Positions 47,040 through 57,529 of a stretch of 64,000 bases of DNA are shown here, one piece after another. The stretch lies in contig CM054151.1 of NCBI GenBank assembly GCA_028751875.1, forward strand, positions 44,379,855 through 44,443,854, written 5' to 3'. Made by a program: the position numbers and the translations under genes. This stretch comes from Rapana venosa. Its lineage: Eukaryota > Mollusca > Gastropoda > Neogastropoda > Muricidae. Position 1 is the stretch's first letter, and each line of letters starts with the position of its first letter. Under the pieces are notes generated by a model, which did no database searches, was not told the DNA's origin, and was given only the letters and a program-made list of their open reading frames with translations.

Positions 47040-47420
47040 AACCCCATTGTGACCCTCATAAAATAATAAATCAAACCCCTTTTGTGACCCTCATGACCTA
47101 ATAAGTCAAACCCCTTTTGTGACCCTCATGACCTAATAAGTTAAACCCCTTTTGTGACCCATTACATAGTAAGTCAAACCTATTTGTGACCATTCATCAC
47201 ATAATATGTCAAATCATATTTGCACCCCTCATTACATAATAATTCAAACCATATGTGTCACCCCTCATTACATAATAAGTCAAACATATTAAGTTTGTCA
47301 CCCCTCATTACATACTAAGTCAAACCATATTTCTGACCCCTCATTACATAATAAGTCAAACCATATTTTTTGTCACCCCTCATTACATAATAAGTCAAAC
47401 CATATTTCTGACCCCTCACT
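47040..47420. repeat. ~37-bp minisatellite, about 10 copies
   Basis: The unit is CCCCTCATTACATAATAAG followed by TCAAACCATATTTGTGA. Left copies are more diverged (CATGACCTAATAAG, CCCCTTTTGTGA). Confidence 0.92.
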
Positions 47421-47810
47421 GCACAATGTCTAACTGCAGTGATGTCAGTCTTTAGTCATCAGCATGTCGTCAATCTGTACCTAGAGTCAGGGAAACTAGA
47501 GGATTGTTCATGATGAAGTAAACACTGCAGAAAAGGTCACTGTTACTGGAATAGAAATGCACACACTGGCAGGAATTTCTTTCATTCTAAATGGAAGACA
47601 TTGCTCTTGGGGAAGAGGGTGGGTGGGTGGAGGCTGTCTATGTAGGAGAGTAGCCTGAATTGGATACAGTCACCTTCCCTGTCTCTAAGTGGTATACAAC
47701 GCATGCACGCACACACACACGCAACACACACACACACACACACACACGTGCACGTGCTTGCACGCTCGCGTATGTCTGTGTATAGGCACTGACATTGCTA
47801 GGAATGTATT
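47421..47810. other. Unassigned intron DNA and short CA repeat
   Basis: Ordinary-complexity sequence, then CACACGCAACACACACAC and TGCACGTGCTTGCACGC around 47.70-47.77 kb, just after the module A donor in the minus direction. No gene is seen. Confidence 0.45.
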
Positions 47811-47818
47811 TCCCTCAC

Positions 47819-48170
47819 CAGAACATTCTTCTTGTCCAGCACATCATCTTGTCTTCTGTCCAGCACATCATCATCATCTTTTCTGTCCAGCACAACATCA
47901 TCTTCTTGTCTTCTGACCAGCACATCATCTTCTTCTTGTCCTCTCTCTTCTCTGTCCTTTTGGCTATCTTCCGTCTTCCTTATTGATTTTGTCATCTTCC
48001 ACTTTGTCTTTCCGTCCATGCCATTCTCTTCTTTGGCACCATCTTCTTCAGCTTCCTCTTCTTGGGCATCCTCTTCTTCAGAAAAGTCTTCTGTCCCTGT
48101 TTCTTCGTGGTCTTCATCTTTTGTCATGCTTTTCTTTTTCCTTCTCTGTTTGTTGTTGTTTGTGTGTTTG
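47819..48170 (-). CDS. Module A: acidic exon-like segment with DDVLDRRQ repeats
   Basis: An open frame of about 120 residues runs into a donor-like GTGAGG (after AATGTTCTG; G of GT at 47,818). It starts with a basic QRRKKKSMTKDEDHEETG stretch, continues with a Glu/Ala-rich part (EEEDAQEEEAEEDGAKEEN), and ends in about five imperfect DDVLDRRQ-like repeats. The exon ends in phase 0, matching the open frame at the start of module B. The right edge is lost in a poly-G run and the corrupted region beyond it. The composition suggests a nuclear or scaffold-type acidic protein, but no family is recognised. Confidence 0.45.
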
Positions 48171-48171
48171 G

Positions 48172-48192
48172 TGGGGGGGGGGGGGGGGGGTT
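48172..48192 (+). repeat. Poly-G run
   Basis: About 20 G residues mark the change from module A to poorly readable sequence. Confidence 0.9.
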
Positions 48193-48194
48193 AC

Positions 48195-48724
48195 AAGATC
48201 TTGTGTGATGTTTTTTCCCCGTAAGTCTTTTTGTTCTTGATGTTGTCTGGTGTTTGTAGAGTTTGTCTTCAGTCTCGTTTTTCGTTGTTTTTTTATTTCG
48301 TGCTTTGTCTTTCTCTTGAGCATCTTACTCTTTTTAGTTGTTGTTTCCATGCCCTTTTCCTTGTCTGTGTTTCCCCTGTGCCCCTTTTCCCCTCCCCCTT
48401 TCCCCGGGTCTTTCTCAGCATGGACCTAAACAAAAAAACCCACATAAAGGGATGTCTGAGGGAAAAAAACCTTAGAAAGATAGTTTTAGACAGCTGGAGC
48501 ATCATGTGGGGGGTGTGGGCCCTGTTGACTTATAAAACCCTTAAGACAAACCATCCCCAAAAATACAAACATAAGGAGGGCGTTTTTTTTGAACCCAGAA
48601 AGGGGGGGGAAAAAACCCCAACCCACAGATTTTTTTTCAAACACGACATGCCAACACTGCCATTTCATGGATACGTTTTCCCAAAGTGTCAGTCCTGGTT
48701 TTTGGGGCTTTTGGTTTAAAAAAC
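48195..48724. other. CTT-like sequence passing into homopolymer-inflated DNA
   Basis: Up to about 48.42 kb the sequence still resembles module-type TTTC/GTT DNA. Beyond that, runs such as AAAAAACCC and GGGGGGGGAAAAAACCCC dominate. Frames here are not trusted. Confidence 0.4.
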
Positions 48725-49160
48725 CGGGGAAAAAAGAATGGGGGGCGGATGTGGATCAGGGGTTTAAAAGGTATCTTGCCTGTCTAAAAAGCAAAAAGTC
48801 CGGGTGGGAAGTTTTGCGAGGGTTTTGGAATTTTTTTTTTTGGGGGCCCCAAAAACTTTTCCCCATCCATTAGACCAAAAAAGGGGTGGCCCGGGGCCCT
48901 AGTTTTCGGATGAGATGATAAACCGAGGCCCGGGGTTTTTACTAAAAATTATTCAGCGGGGTTTAAAAAAACCCCACGGCAAAAAAGAAAAGTTGTAATG
49001 GAAAAATTATTGGGCAAAAAAGCCATTTTGGGAAAAGGCCAAAAAATACAGTTCAGCCCAAAAAAAGGGGTGGCGGCTCTTGTGGCGATGCCCCGGGACC
49101 CGGGGTTTTAGCAGCCAAAATTTCATGCAGAAAAAATCTGCCGTGACTTAAAGGAACAAA
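48725..49160 (+). mobile_element. SINE-1 copy, degraded by homopolymer-type changes
   Basis: Recognisable anchors in order are ATCTTGCCTGTCTAAAAAGC, AAAGTCCGGGTGGGAAG, CCCATCCATTAGACC, TTTTCGGATGAGATGATAAA, CCCACGGCAAAAAAGAAAAG and CTGCCGTGACTTAAAGG. Between them, substitutions convert mixed sequence into runs of the neighbouring base. Confidence 0.65.
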
Positions 49161-49441
49161 AATATTTTAAAAAAAAATGATTCACACCAGAAGAAAACTG
49201 CACTGACAGCGGGAAGGTGGTTAGGGCAGCAAAAGCTGTTTTTCCCGAAAAAGGGAAAAAGCCAACTCCACCCTCCCCAAACTAACCCCGGTGACCCGCC
49301 ATCTCCCCCCGTTTTTTTCATTTGATCCGTTTTTCTTTTTGCTAAAAACTGTGCTGGGTTTTTTCACAAGTCAAAAGTAATGCATGGGGTTTGAAATGTA
49401 AATATGCACCTTTCCACACAAAATAAAACACACCACACACC

Positions 49442-49476
<35 letters not shown>

Positions 49477-50310
49477 CACAACTTTCATACACAAGTTGCC
49501 CCCGGGGGAAAAACATAGATACAGCCTTTTTCTACACAACAAATTACAGTTTAACACAAAAATCAACAAAAAAAAAAACGCACATCCCTGCACGCATACC
49601 CACGCACATACACACACACGCCCTGCACAAACGCCCCTGATACCCCCCAAAATTTCTACAAACAAACACACATACTCAAAACATCAAAATAATGATCCTC
49701 TATTTACAGGTTTTAGAATGGTATATGTTTTTAGTCCCATTTGGGCGGGACTTTAAAATGATTAAATTTGTTCATATCTCTGTTTTTTTTTTCCCAGTTT
49801 TGGGTTTCCCTCCCTTTTACACACACACAAACAAACCCCACCTTTTTTCCCCTCTCCTCCATTTTACTGTTTTCCTTCCCAAAAAAAAGAGGTTTTAAAA
49901 AAAAGATGTGCATAAGGGTTTTTCTTCAAATTTTTTTTTTCATTTGCTTCTTCCCCTCTCTCCCTCTCTCTCTCTCTCTCAAACTCTCTCTTTTTTCTCT
50001 TTGGTTTTTTTTAAGAAATTGTAAATATCATTTGCAATAAAAAAACCCCGGGCTTCCAAAAGGATTTTTATGTTGAAAAACCCCGCCCCTTTTTTCTTGT
50101 ACCGCCATAAAACCCTTTCCCAAAATTCGGGGTTTCCTTGTTTGGGAAAGGGTTTTCCCAAAAAACCCTGTCACAAACCCCCTCTACGTGCTGCGCCAGT
50201 TACGTGCAAAACTCACCCCCCTGAAACATTTCTTTTCTAAAAAACCCCCCAGGGGCCCCCCCACAAAAAAAACACACAACACAACTCAAAAAAGGGCCCC
50301 CCCCTCCTCC
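49161..50310. other. Homopolymer-inflated, low-confidence sequence with a (CA)n tract
   Basis: Runs of four or more identical bases are much denser than elsewhere. A CA stretch (49.44-49.48 kb) and a CT stretch (49.96-49.99 kb) are still readable. No gene can be supported. Confidence 0.6.
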
Positions 50311-50324
50311 CCTCTCTCGGGGAT

Positions 50325-50640
50325 GGGACAGCTTGGTGGTTAGAGTGATGTATTGTGATCTGCTGCCCGGGTTCGAATCTCGTTCAAGAGGATTTTTCCT
50401 CTGGAGTTAACGTCAGTGCAGACTCCACTCACCACCAAAAATCCTTAGATAAATGGAGGCCTGTGTGAGAACGCATGCAAAACATCTTGCGCACACATTA
50501 AACCTGCTCTGCTTTTTGGAAGAGTAGGCCATTGTGTGCCGGTGGGTACAGATGGTAAAATTTACAAAATTGCATACACACTGGGACTGGGTGAAAAAAA
50601 AACATGAATGTTTATTCCATTATCCTCGAAATAAAAGAAC
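50325..50640 (+). mobile_element. SINE-2, best preserved copy
   Basis: The tRNA-like head has GCTTGGTGGTTAGAGTGATG (A-box region) and a perfect B-box GGTTCGAATC at 50,370-50,379. The body includes AACGTCAGTGCAGACTCCAC, CATCTTGCGCACACATTAAA, GAAGAGTAGGCCATTGTGTG and GCATACACACTGGGACTGG, ending GTTTATTCCATTATCC and AATAAAAG. tRNA-derived SINEs use these boxes as an internal RNA polymerase III promoter. A (CT)n run follows directly. Confidence 0.85.
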
Positions 50641-50654
50641 ACATCTCTCTCTCT

Positions 50655-50724
<70 letters not shown>
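50641..50724. repeat. (CT)n microsatellite
   Basis: About 80 bp of CT separating SINE-2 from the 5' end of the LINE. Confidence 0.95.
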
Positions 50725-50887
50725 AGCAAAAAAACATTTTCGTTGTAGCTCGAAAGATAAAGACCCAAGCACCCATGAAGTGGCAAAGTATAAAGGCGAT
50801 GTTGCCTCCAGTGGCACTAAATAGGGATTCGGCCAGGCCACAGCTTGTGACAGTAATCTAGTTAATCACAAGTCTAGCTCTCTAAGG

Positions 50888-51805
50888 ATGGCAACACCTA
50901 ATCATAATGTACAAAAGTTGCATATACGTTTTCTTAACTATAATGTGCATGGACTTTTGCCCAAACTGGAAAATAAAGAGTTTATAAATTTTCTTCTTGA
51001 ATATGACATTATTTGTTTAACAGAAACTTTTATTGGGATTGAATTTGAGTCTTTCATTTTTCATGATTATTCTATTTTTACATCTAAAGCCAAAAAGTTA
51101 TCTCATCAGGGGAGATACTCTGGTGGGGTAATTGTCATGGTTAAAAAGAAATTTATTTCATGTGTTGAAAAAGTTCAAGTTGAGACAGAAAACACTGTGG
51201 TTATGAAACTACACAAGAATTTACTTGGCATCATTAATGACACTATGTTAATTTGTATGTATATTCCTCCTTCTGATTCTACATTTTGGAAAACAACACA
51301 AGATATTTATGGCTAAGAATATTTGGAGCAGTGTATATTAGATCTTCAGAATGCATATGATGACTTTGGATTACTGATAATGGGCGATTTCAATGCACGA
51401 CCAGCTTGTGACAATTACAGTTTAGATGATGATTATGATAAATTTCAGAATCTACATCATTATCCTAGTGGAAAATTTCCCAGAATTTCACATGATATGC
51501 ACACAAATGTTTTTGGTAATCAGCTGATCGAGATCTGTAACATGTTTGACTGTGTCATATTAAATGGTATCTGTGACCCAGGCTTTGATGATGGCTATAC
51601 ATTTATAGCACCTTCAGGTTCGAGTGTGATAGATTATTTCATTGCATTTCTGGGTTTAATGAGTTCCATCAGAATTTTATCTTTGCTGGTTGAAAACGTA
51701 ACAGAATCTGACCATCTGCCAGTTTGTATGGAGATGGAAACTAATAGCAGCAGTACAGAAAGAACACTACAACAGAAATCGACCAAAACTATTGCCAGAA
51801 AGTAG
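50888..51805 (+). pseudogene. LINE endonuclease domain, interrupted
   Basis: The start codon at 50,888 is the first ATG after the leader. Motifs in order: LNYNVHG (metal-binding Asn), ICLTETF (catalytic Glu), SGGVIVMVK, MGDFNAR (catalytic Asp/Asn) and SDHLPV (catalytic Asp/His), the set of the exonuclease-endonuclease-phosphatase fold. The first 142 codons are separated from the next 160 by a single in-frame TAA at 51,314-51,316; the frame continues across it. The enzyme would nick target DNA to prime reverse transcription. Confidence 0.92.
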
Positions 51806-52013
51806 TGTGGGATGAACCCAAGAAAATGACTTTGTAAATATACTAAATAGCAAAGACATTCAAGAGAAACTTTACAGTCGCCACAATGCTTTGGAAAACA
51901 ATATAGAAACTCCCTTTGGAAATCTTTGTTAAATGCTTAAAAGAGGCAGGCACTTGCATGTCTAGAAAAGTACCCATGCACAAGACCATAAAGTCTAAAG
52001 GTTCGACGAGGAT

Positions 52014-52400
52014 GTGAAATCGCACAAAAAAGAAAGTAGATCAAAATTAAATCGCTTTAGAGTGACCAGAAATGAAGAGGACAGGTTGATTTACGTGGAA
52101 AAAAGAAAAGAGTATAAACAGTTATTAAAAGCAAAAAAACAAAGCTACAGGAAAAAGAAAACAGAACTTTTAGCAGAAAACATTAAAAATTCTTGTCATT
52201 TTTGGAAAGAAGTTAAAAGGATGGGTTATGGCAATCGGGAAATAATTTACAACAACATTAGCAATGATGATTGGTTTAACTATTTTAAAGAAGTTTGTTG
52301 CAATAACCAGGAAACTGTTGAAAGCTATATCAATGTTGATGTTTTGAATTATGTAGATCGTTTTTTTTAACAAAGATATATCTGAAGAAGAGGTAGTTCA
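52014..52400 (+). pseudogene. LINE linker between endonuclease and reverse transcriptase
   Basis: A basic stretch (VEKRKEYKQLLKAKKQSYRK) is followed by FWKEVKRMGYG and WFNYFKEV, typical of the region just before the reverse transcriptase palm. It ends at a T-run near 52,365, where a one-base length change shifts the frame into the next segment. Confidence 0.85.
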
Positions 52401-52437
52401 TGCAATTGCAAGACTCAAGTTAAAAAAGGAAAGTGGG

Positions 52438-53514
52438 ATGGATGAGGTGTTAGATGAAATGTTAAAAAATGGGGTTAAAAGTGTGTTAGGGTTCCTGGTA
52501 AAACTTTTTAATGCTGTCTTTACCTCAGGTGTATATCCATCGGAATGGTCTAAAGCTATAATCATACCAATATTTAAAAAAGGAGATCCTGAAAAAACAG
52601 ACAATTACAGAGGAGTATCTTTACTGAGTATAATATCAAAGTGTTACACCACAGTGTTAAATGCAAGGTTATACAGCTGGTTGGAAGATAATGAAATGAT
52701 TTCTGAGAGTCAGGCAGGTTTCCGTAGGGGTTACTCCACGATTGATCAAATATATAATTTATATACAATTGTGCAAAAATGTATGCTAATGAAAGGTGAG
52801 AAGTTATACGTTGCTTTTGTAGATTTCAAAAAAGCATTCGATTCTGTCCATCATGATAAACTTCTAAATTGTATAAAAAACCAGGGTGTAAACGGAAAGT
52901 TTTTAGCATCTTTGAAATCTATGTACTCTTCGTTACTTTCATGTGTGCGTGTAAATCGTGAACTGACAGAATTCTTTGAATGCCCAGTTGGGGTCAGACA
53001 AGGTTGTGTACTGTCCCCTACATTATTCTCTGTCTATATAAATCAGTTAGCTAACTACATAGATGCTAGGGGGAAACATGGTATCCAACTTTTACCAGGT
53101 CAAATGGAAGTGTTTATCCTACTTTTTGCTGACGATGTAGTCTTATTGTCAACAACTACAAGTGGTCTGCAAAATCAGCTTAATTTATTGTACAAGTGTT
53201 GTAATGAAATGAAACTAAATGTAAACACTGACAAAACAAAAGTAATGGTATTCAGAAAGGAAGGATATTTAGGTCGACATGAACAATGGTATCTCAATGA
53301 TAAAAAGCTAGAGGTAGTCAATAGTTACTGTTATTTAGGGTTTCAGTTTACAACAATGATTAGTATGAAGAGATGCACTAAGCACTTAGTAACTAAGGGT
53401 AAAAAAGCAGTTGTACAATTAAACAGAGCTTTCCAAAAGTATAATGAAATGACTGCAAATACTTTCTTTAAGATTTTTTATGCAAAAATGCAGCCTATCT
53501 TGCTCTATTCTTAA
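52438..53514 (+). pseudogene. LINE reverse transcriptase domain
   Basis: 358 codons are open. Motifs: IPIFKKGDPEKTDNYRGVSL, QAGFRRGYST, VAFVDFKKAFDSV (motif A, catalytic Asp), GVRQGCVLSPTLFSVYIN (motif B), LLFADDVVLLS (motif C with the catalytic Asp pair) and LNVNTDKTKVMVF (motif D), then NSYCYLGFQFT. All expected catalytic residues are present, so this part decayed late or little. It ends at an in-frame TAA at 53,512-53,514. True coding begins upstream of the ATG, in the continuation of the linker. Confidence 0.95.
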
Positions 53515-53517
53515 GAA

Positions 53518-54276
53518 ATATGGGGGCTATCAAAATTAGATCAGGTAGAAAAAGTTCATATGATGGCATGCAAAAGGTTCCTAGGTGTCCCAGTCAAATC
53601 CCCAAATAGAATGGTTTATGGCGATTTGAGACGATACCCTCTATATGTGAATTCTTTTGTCTCTGTTCTAAGATATTGGTTTAAATTACTGCATATGAGT
53701 ACTGAAAGATTGCCATATAAAGCATACCAAATGTTGTTTGAAATGGACAGAAATTGAAAATATTGCTAGGTGTCCAAAATAAGAGAAATTTTATGTGAGA
53801 CAGGATTTAATTTTGTTTGGTTACAGCAAGGAGTAGGTGATGTTAAAACGTTTTTGAAATTATTTAAACAAAGACTCATTGATTTTTTCATTCAAGAATG
53901 GACAGGCACAAAAAGAGATCTTGAAAGGTATGAATGTTATCGGTCCTTTAAAATAATCTTCGAAAACGAGAAATATATTTGCAATGTTGATATGTACTGT
54001 TTTAGGGTTGCTATATCGAAATTAAGATTTAATGCCCTCCCATTGAATTCAAATGCACACCGTTTCAGTAGTTTAATGCAGAAGAAAGCTTGTCCATTTT
54101 GCAGGACAGCAAAGGAAGATGAGCAGCATTTTCTTTTTGTTTGCCCTACATATTCCCATTTACGGGACAAATTCCTGAAGGACTTTCTTAGAACCCCGAT
54201 CCCCCATTGCTACAGGTCACAACTGATAATGAAATGCATAAACTGTCCAGGTATATTTTCCATTCAATTAACCTAA
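53518..54276 (+). pseudogene. LINE C-terminal region with CCHC zinc knuckle
   Basis: In the same frame as the reverse transcriptase, it is broken by TGA at 53,755 and TAG at 53,767, both one G-to-A step from Trp codons. The knuckle CPFC...H...C has CX2CX8HX4C spacing, followed by PTYSHLRDKF. In related elements this region binds nucleic acid. The final TAA is at 54,274-54,276. Confidence 0.88.
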
Positions 54277-54540
54277 TAAAAAAGCATTTGATTGTATTGT
54301 AATTTCTTTTCAACATGAATGGGTTTTGTTTATAATATTGGCAAGATAGCTTGGTGTGTTGCTGTTTGAAAGATGCTTATTTGTTAAAAATCTTTTGTTT
54401 GATGTGCGTTACAGTTTTCAAAAAAGAAAACGAAAAGAAAAAATGTTATCACTTAAGGCCATGATATATGAAGGAAATGCACAATGTTTTCACATGTGAT
54501 AACCGAAGTGAGGTATGGAGTCTATGCTTAAAGATTATAT

Positions 54541-54780
54541 ATTTGTGTGCGTGCATGTGTGTATGTGTTGTGTGTGTGCGTGTGTGTGTGTGAGGGTGTG
54601 TGTGTATGTGTGGGTGTGTGCGTGCGTGTGTGTGTTGTGCGCGAGTGTGTATGTCTGAGTGTTTGTTTGTGGGTGGGTGTAATGCACATGCGTGTGTGCG
54701 TGCGTTGTGCGTGTGTGTGTGTTGTGTGTTGTGGGGTGTGTGTGTGTGTGCGCGTGCGCGCGCGAGTGCATGCATATGTA
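54541..54780. repeat. (TG)n microsatellite in the LINE 3' region
   Basis: About 240 bp of TG with CG and GGGTG interruptions, apparently expanded inside the LINE's 3' untranslated region. Confidence 0.93.
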
Positions 54781-55069
54781 TATAATTCTCTTGTTATTTT
54801 CATTATAACAGCCATTATGATGAGATGATGGAGATGACAACTGGGTCAATTATAATAATAATGCTGCTTATTGTACACAACTATTTGTATCTGAACACGT
54901 TAACAGTTACTATGATATGAGTGTCACCCCACCCCACCACCCACCCTCTTTATTTTTGTTGTTTGTATTGTGGCCCATGGCCGAAGTACATTAAAACATT
55001 TCAGAGTTAGAGTTCTCTCTGTCTCTCAAATGTGTCCCTTATTTGTTTAAATTGTTAACAATGAGTAAT

Positions 55070-55809
55070 GATACACTACCACTAAGGCCTATAAAATGTT
55101 CTATAATTTAGATGCAGTGGGTAAAGCTAACTGGGTAACTAACGTCGTCATATGCATATGTGAATTGGGGCTGGGGTATGCATGGATATTTCAGGGGGTA
55201 AGTGATGAAAAAATATTTGTACACACTCTTCGCCAACAGCTAGTAGACTGCAGATGGCAAAATTGGGAAACTCATATTCAATCTAGTAGTAGATTTGACA
55301 TATACAAAATTCATAGCTCAACACATATTTTGAAGAAATATCTGCCAATTACTACGAACAGACATTTACAATTTATTCTAGCCAGATTCTAGTTTGGTAT
55401 ATCTGATATTAATGTTCATGTCTATCGCTACCGACGTACACATGAAGCTGATTTGTTGTGTCCACTGCGCAAAGTGTCAACTGAAGATGAAGTTCACTTT
55501 GTTTTGATCTGCCCTTTCTTTTATAATCTGAGAGTAAAGTTTATCCCACCAAAGTTCTATAGGCAGCCTTGCTTATTTCGGTTTTCTTTATTAATGACAT
55601 CAAATAACAAACATATTGTGCCTAATTTAGCATTGCACTTATATAAAGCTTTCCAATTACAAGAAACACTATTATCATGATTTGTTCTATATGTTATCAT
55701 ATCATTGGAACTTGCAATGTTTCTCTTTTACATGTCGTTCTGTTCACACCACACTTTTTCCCCTTTCATATGGGGCTATGGCCTTAATGATTAAACTGTT
55801 TGAAGTCTG

Positions 55810-55849
<40 letters not shown>

Positions 55850-55850
55850 C
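55070..55850 (+). mobile_element. 5'-truncated related LINE (C-terminal part and 3' end)
   Basis: Translation from about 55,075 reads KAYKMFYNLDAVGKANWVTN, a region matching LPYKAYQM in the first element. It continues through RWQNWETHI to a knuckle region CPLR...EDEVHFVLICPFFYNLR, in which the second Cys is Arg. A TAG at 55,390 interrupts the frame. The 3' end (ATGGCCTTAATGATTAAAC, then a CT run at 55.81-55.85 kb) resembles that of the first LINE. It belongs to the same clade but not the same family. Confidence 0.85.
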
Positions 55851-56650
55851 TTGAATGCTCAATGTACTGATTTAGGGATAAGTTTCTCACTGAATGTATT
55901 AATGTACCAATATCAGAGATAGTAAAAACATCAAATCAAGGGTTGCCTGCCAGAAATGGCTATCGTGGTTTGAGGCAGTTTGGAGAAAAACGTGTTTGAA
56001 AGCTTAACATCGCTGTGGGCTTTGTGACTTTCTAGCTGTGTTCTTCAGCCACTGAGATTTATTTTGTAAAATATCATTTTGTAAAATGTATCACCTCTCA
56101 TATCTGAAGCAGTGGTGACAACATGGTTATTGTATTTTTGATAAACCCTTTTTAGTTAACCATAGTAGGATCTGGTCAATTCTGGCGGTCACTGAAAGAG
56201 CAGAACTGAAAAGAAAAGAGCCAGCCCTGACTGCCTAACCTGCTATGGCCAGCTCGACTGTAGGGCTGCAGAGGGAAAGTTAATTAACTGTGACTGCCAG
56301 ATCTGACCAGCTTGCTTTAAGCATGTTGGGTAAGCTACTGGTGCCTGAACCTACCATCTCACTTTTTCTGGCACTGCCTACATAGCTAAGGTCAATTACA
56401 TTGGACTGCTTACTTTCTCCATGGGAACAGCCAGATGTGGTTAAATCTTGATTAGCATAGTTTTTCTAGTCTGACTCTCTGAATGAGGGAAAGCCAGAGG
56501 TAGCTATTTCAGAACATTCAAACAAAATACACTCACATAGAACACAGGAGATCAAGAAGCAGTATCTATAAAACCCCAAAGCATGTACAAATCTAGAACT
56601 TCTCATTTCCCATTTTTGAAACTGTGAGAGAAAAGGATGACTCTCCCTCA
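55851..56650. other. Unassigned DNA
   Basis: Ordinary-complexity sequence. A 61-residue minus frame (56,466-56,651) has no recognisable domain. No repeat or gene signal. Confidence 0.4.
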
Positions 56651-56659
56651 TAATTGGTG

Positions 56660-56912
56660 TATCTGTTTTTACATTGATGTTCAGTTCAGCTGGAGATTAT
56701 TTATTGCTTGAATACACATTTATTTTCTCTTTTTCAAAAATCATAATTTCAACTTTTGTTGTCATTGTAGATGGGCCTTATTCTTTGTTTTGTTGATAGT
56801 CCCTAATCAGGCCAAGGGCCAGATGAAAAGAAATATTTGAATGCTTATTCTGTAACCACTGAAAAATAAAGATCATTCATTCATTCTTTCATTCTCTCTC
56901 TCTCATTCTTAT
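56660..56912 (+). mobile_element. Possible LINE 3' end with (ATTC)n tail
   Basis: CTAATCAGGCCAAGGGCCAG, a polyadenylation-like AATAAAG, then (CATT)n/(ATTC)n. The short tandem tail is typical of LINE 3' ends, but no coding part precedes it. Confidence 0.4.
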
Positions 56913-57180
56913 TCATAAGTACAGGTGTACCGCTATGTGTGTTCCCAAAGCACGTGGCAGCACCTTCCACACTCAAATGCAAACTCACCACCAAGTCCAA
57001 AACCCCCTCCTCACAGGCATGTGCAGAAACATCCTCCCTTTTTAACCCTGACATATTTGCTCCAGCAACATATTTTTCTGTCCCCCCATTTTACATTTAT
57101 CCAGACTATCAATTGTTTTAGGAAAAGTGTTTCTTTGCACTGAAGGGCCGGCCAGATCTCTAGGGCACCACTCCCATGCC
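56913..57180. other. Unassigned DNA
   Basis: C-rich ordinary sequence. Short plus frames show no recognisable domain. Confidence 0.35.
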
Positions 57181-57184
57181 AGAC

Positions 57185-57527
57185 TCATCTCCATTTAGGA
57201 TGTACTTTTTCCCGATTGACAAGGAGGTGGTCAAAGATCATCCTAGCCCATTTTTTCTGAGCTTTGGCCTCCTTCAGGAACAGGGGCAACTTCTTCCTCA
57301 CAGACCTGACACTCTGGGAGAAGTCCTCACCTATGAAGACATTGCTCCCTTGCAGCTTTTTCTTTGCTTTTAAAATCTTGATCTTCTCCTTGTTAAAGGT
57401 GCATCCAGCAATGATGGGGGAGTTTTCCTTGGAGTTAATCCGATGAACTCTATCAAAGTGCCCGTTCTTTTCTTCATTCAAGTGTGTCAGTAAACAAGTC
57501 CTTCAGCAAGTGTTCACAGTCCTCCTA
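57185..57527 (-). pseudogene. LINE ORF1-protein C-terminal domain fragment
   Basis: A minus frame of 98 residues contains FDRVHRINSKENSPIIAGC, FNKEKIKILKAKKKLQGSN, VFIGEDFSQSVRSVRKKL and ARMIFDHLLVN. These are hallmarks of the RNA-binding C-terminal domain of L1/Tx1-like ORF1 proteins. Upstream, a further EHLLKDLFTDTL-like segment is in another frame, so one frame shift has occurred. The rest of the element is absent. Confidence 0.75.
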
Positions 57528-57529
57528 GT

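Larger units (their letters stand above)
50725..55027 (+). mobile_element. Non-LTR retrotransposon (LINE), nearly full length, inactivated
   Basis: A 5' leader (50,725-50,887) is followed by one ORF2-type coding region of about 1,130 codons (50,888-54,276) and a 3' untranslated part ending near ATTAAAACATTTCAGAG and TCTCTCTGTCTCTC. Domain order is apurinic-type endonuclease, linker, reverse transcriptase, CCHC knuckle, the layout of EN-type LINEs. There is no separate ORF1. It is disabled by in-frame stops at 51,314, 53,512, 53,755 and 53,767 and by frame shifts between 51,790 and 52,010 and at the T-run near 52,365. The clade is not assigned. Confidence 0.93.

Noticed and set aside
50325..50400. 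Functional tRNA gene
   Set aside because: A- and B-boxes are present but the sequence does not fold into a full cloverleaf by eye, and it leads into a repeated SINE body.
51843..54170. Minus-strand frames inside the LINE
   Set aside because: Shadows of the plus-strand endonuclease and reverse transcriptase coding sequence.
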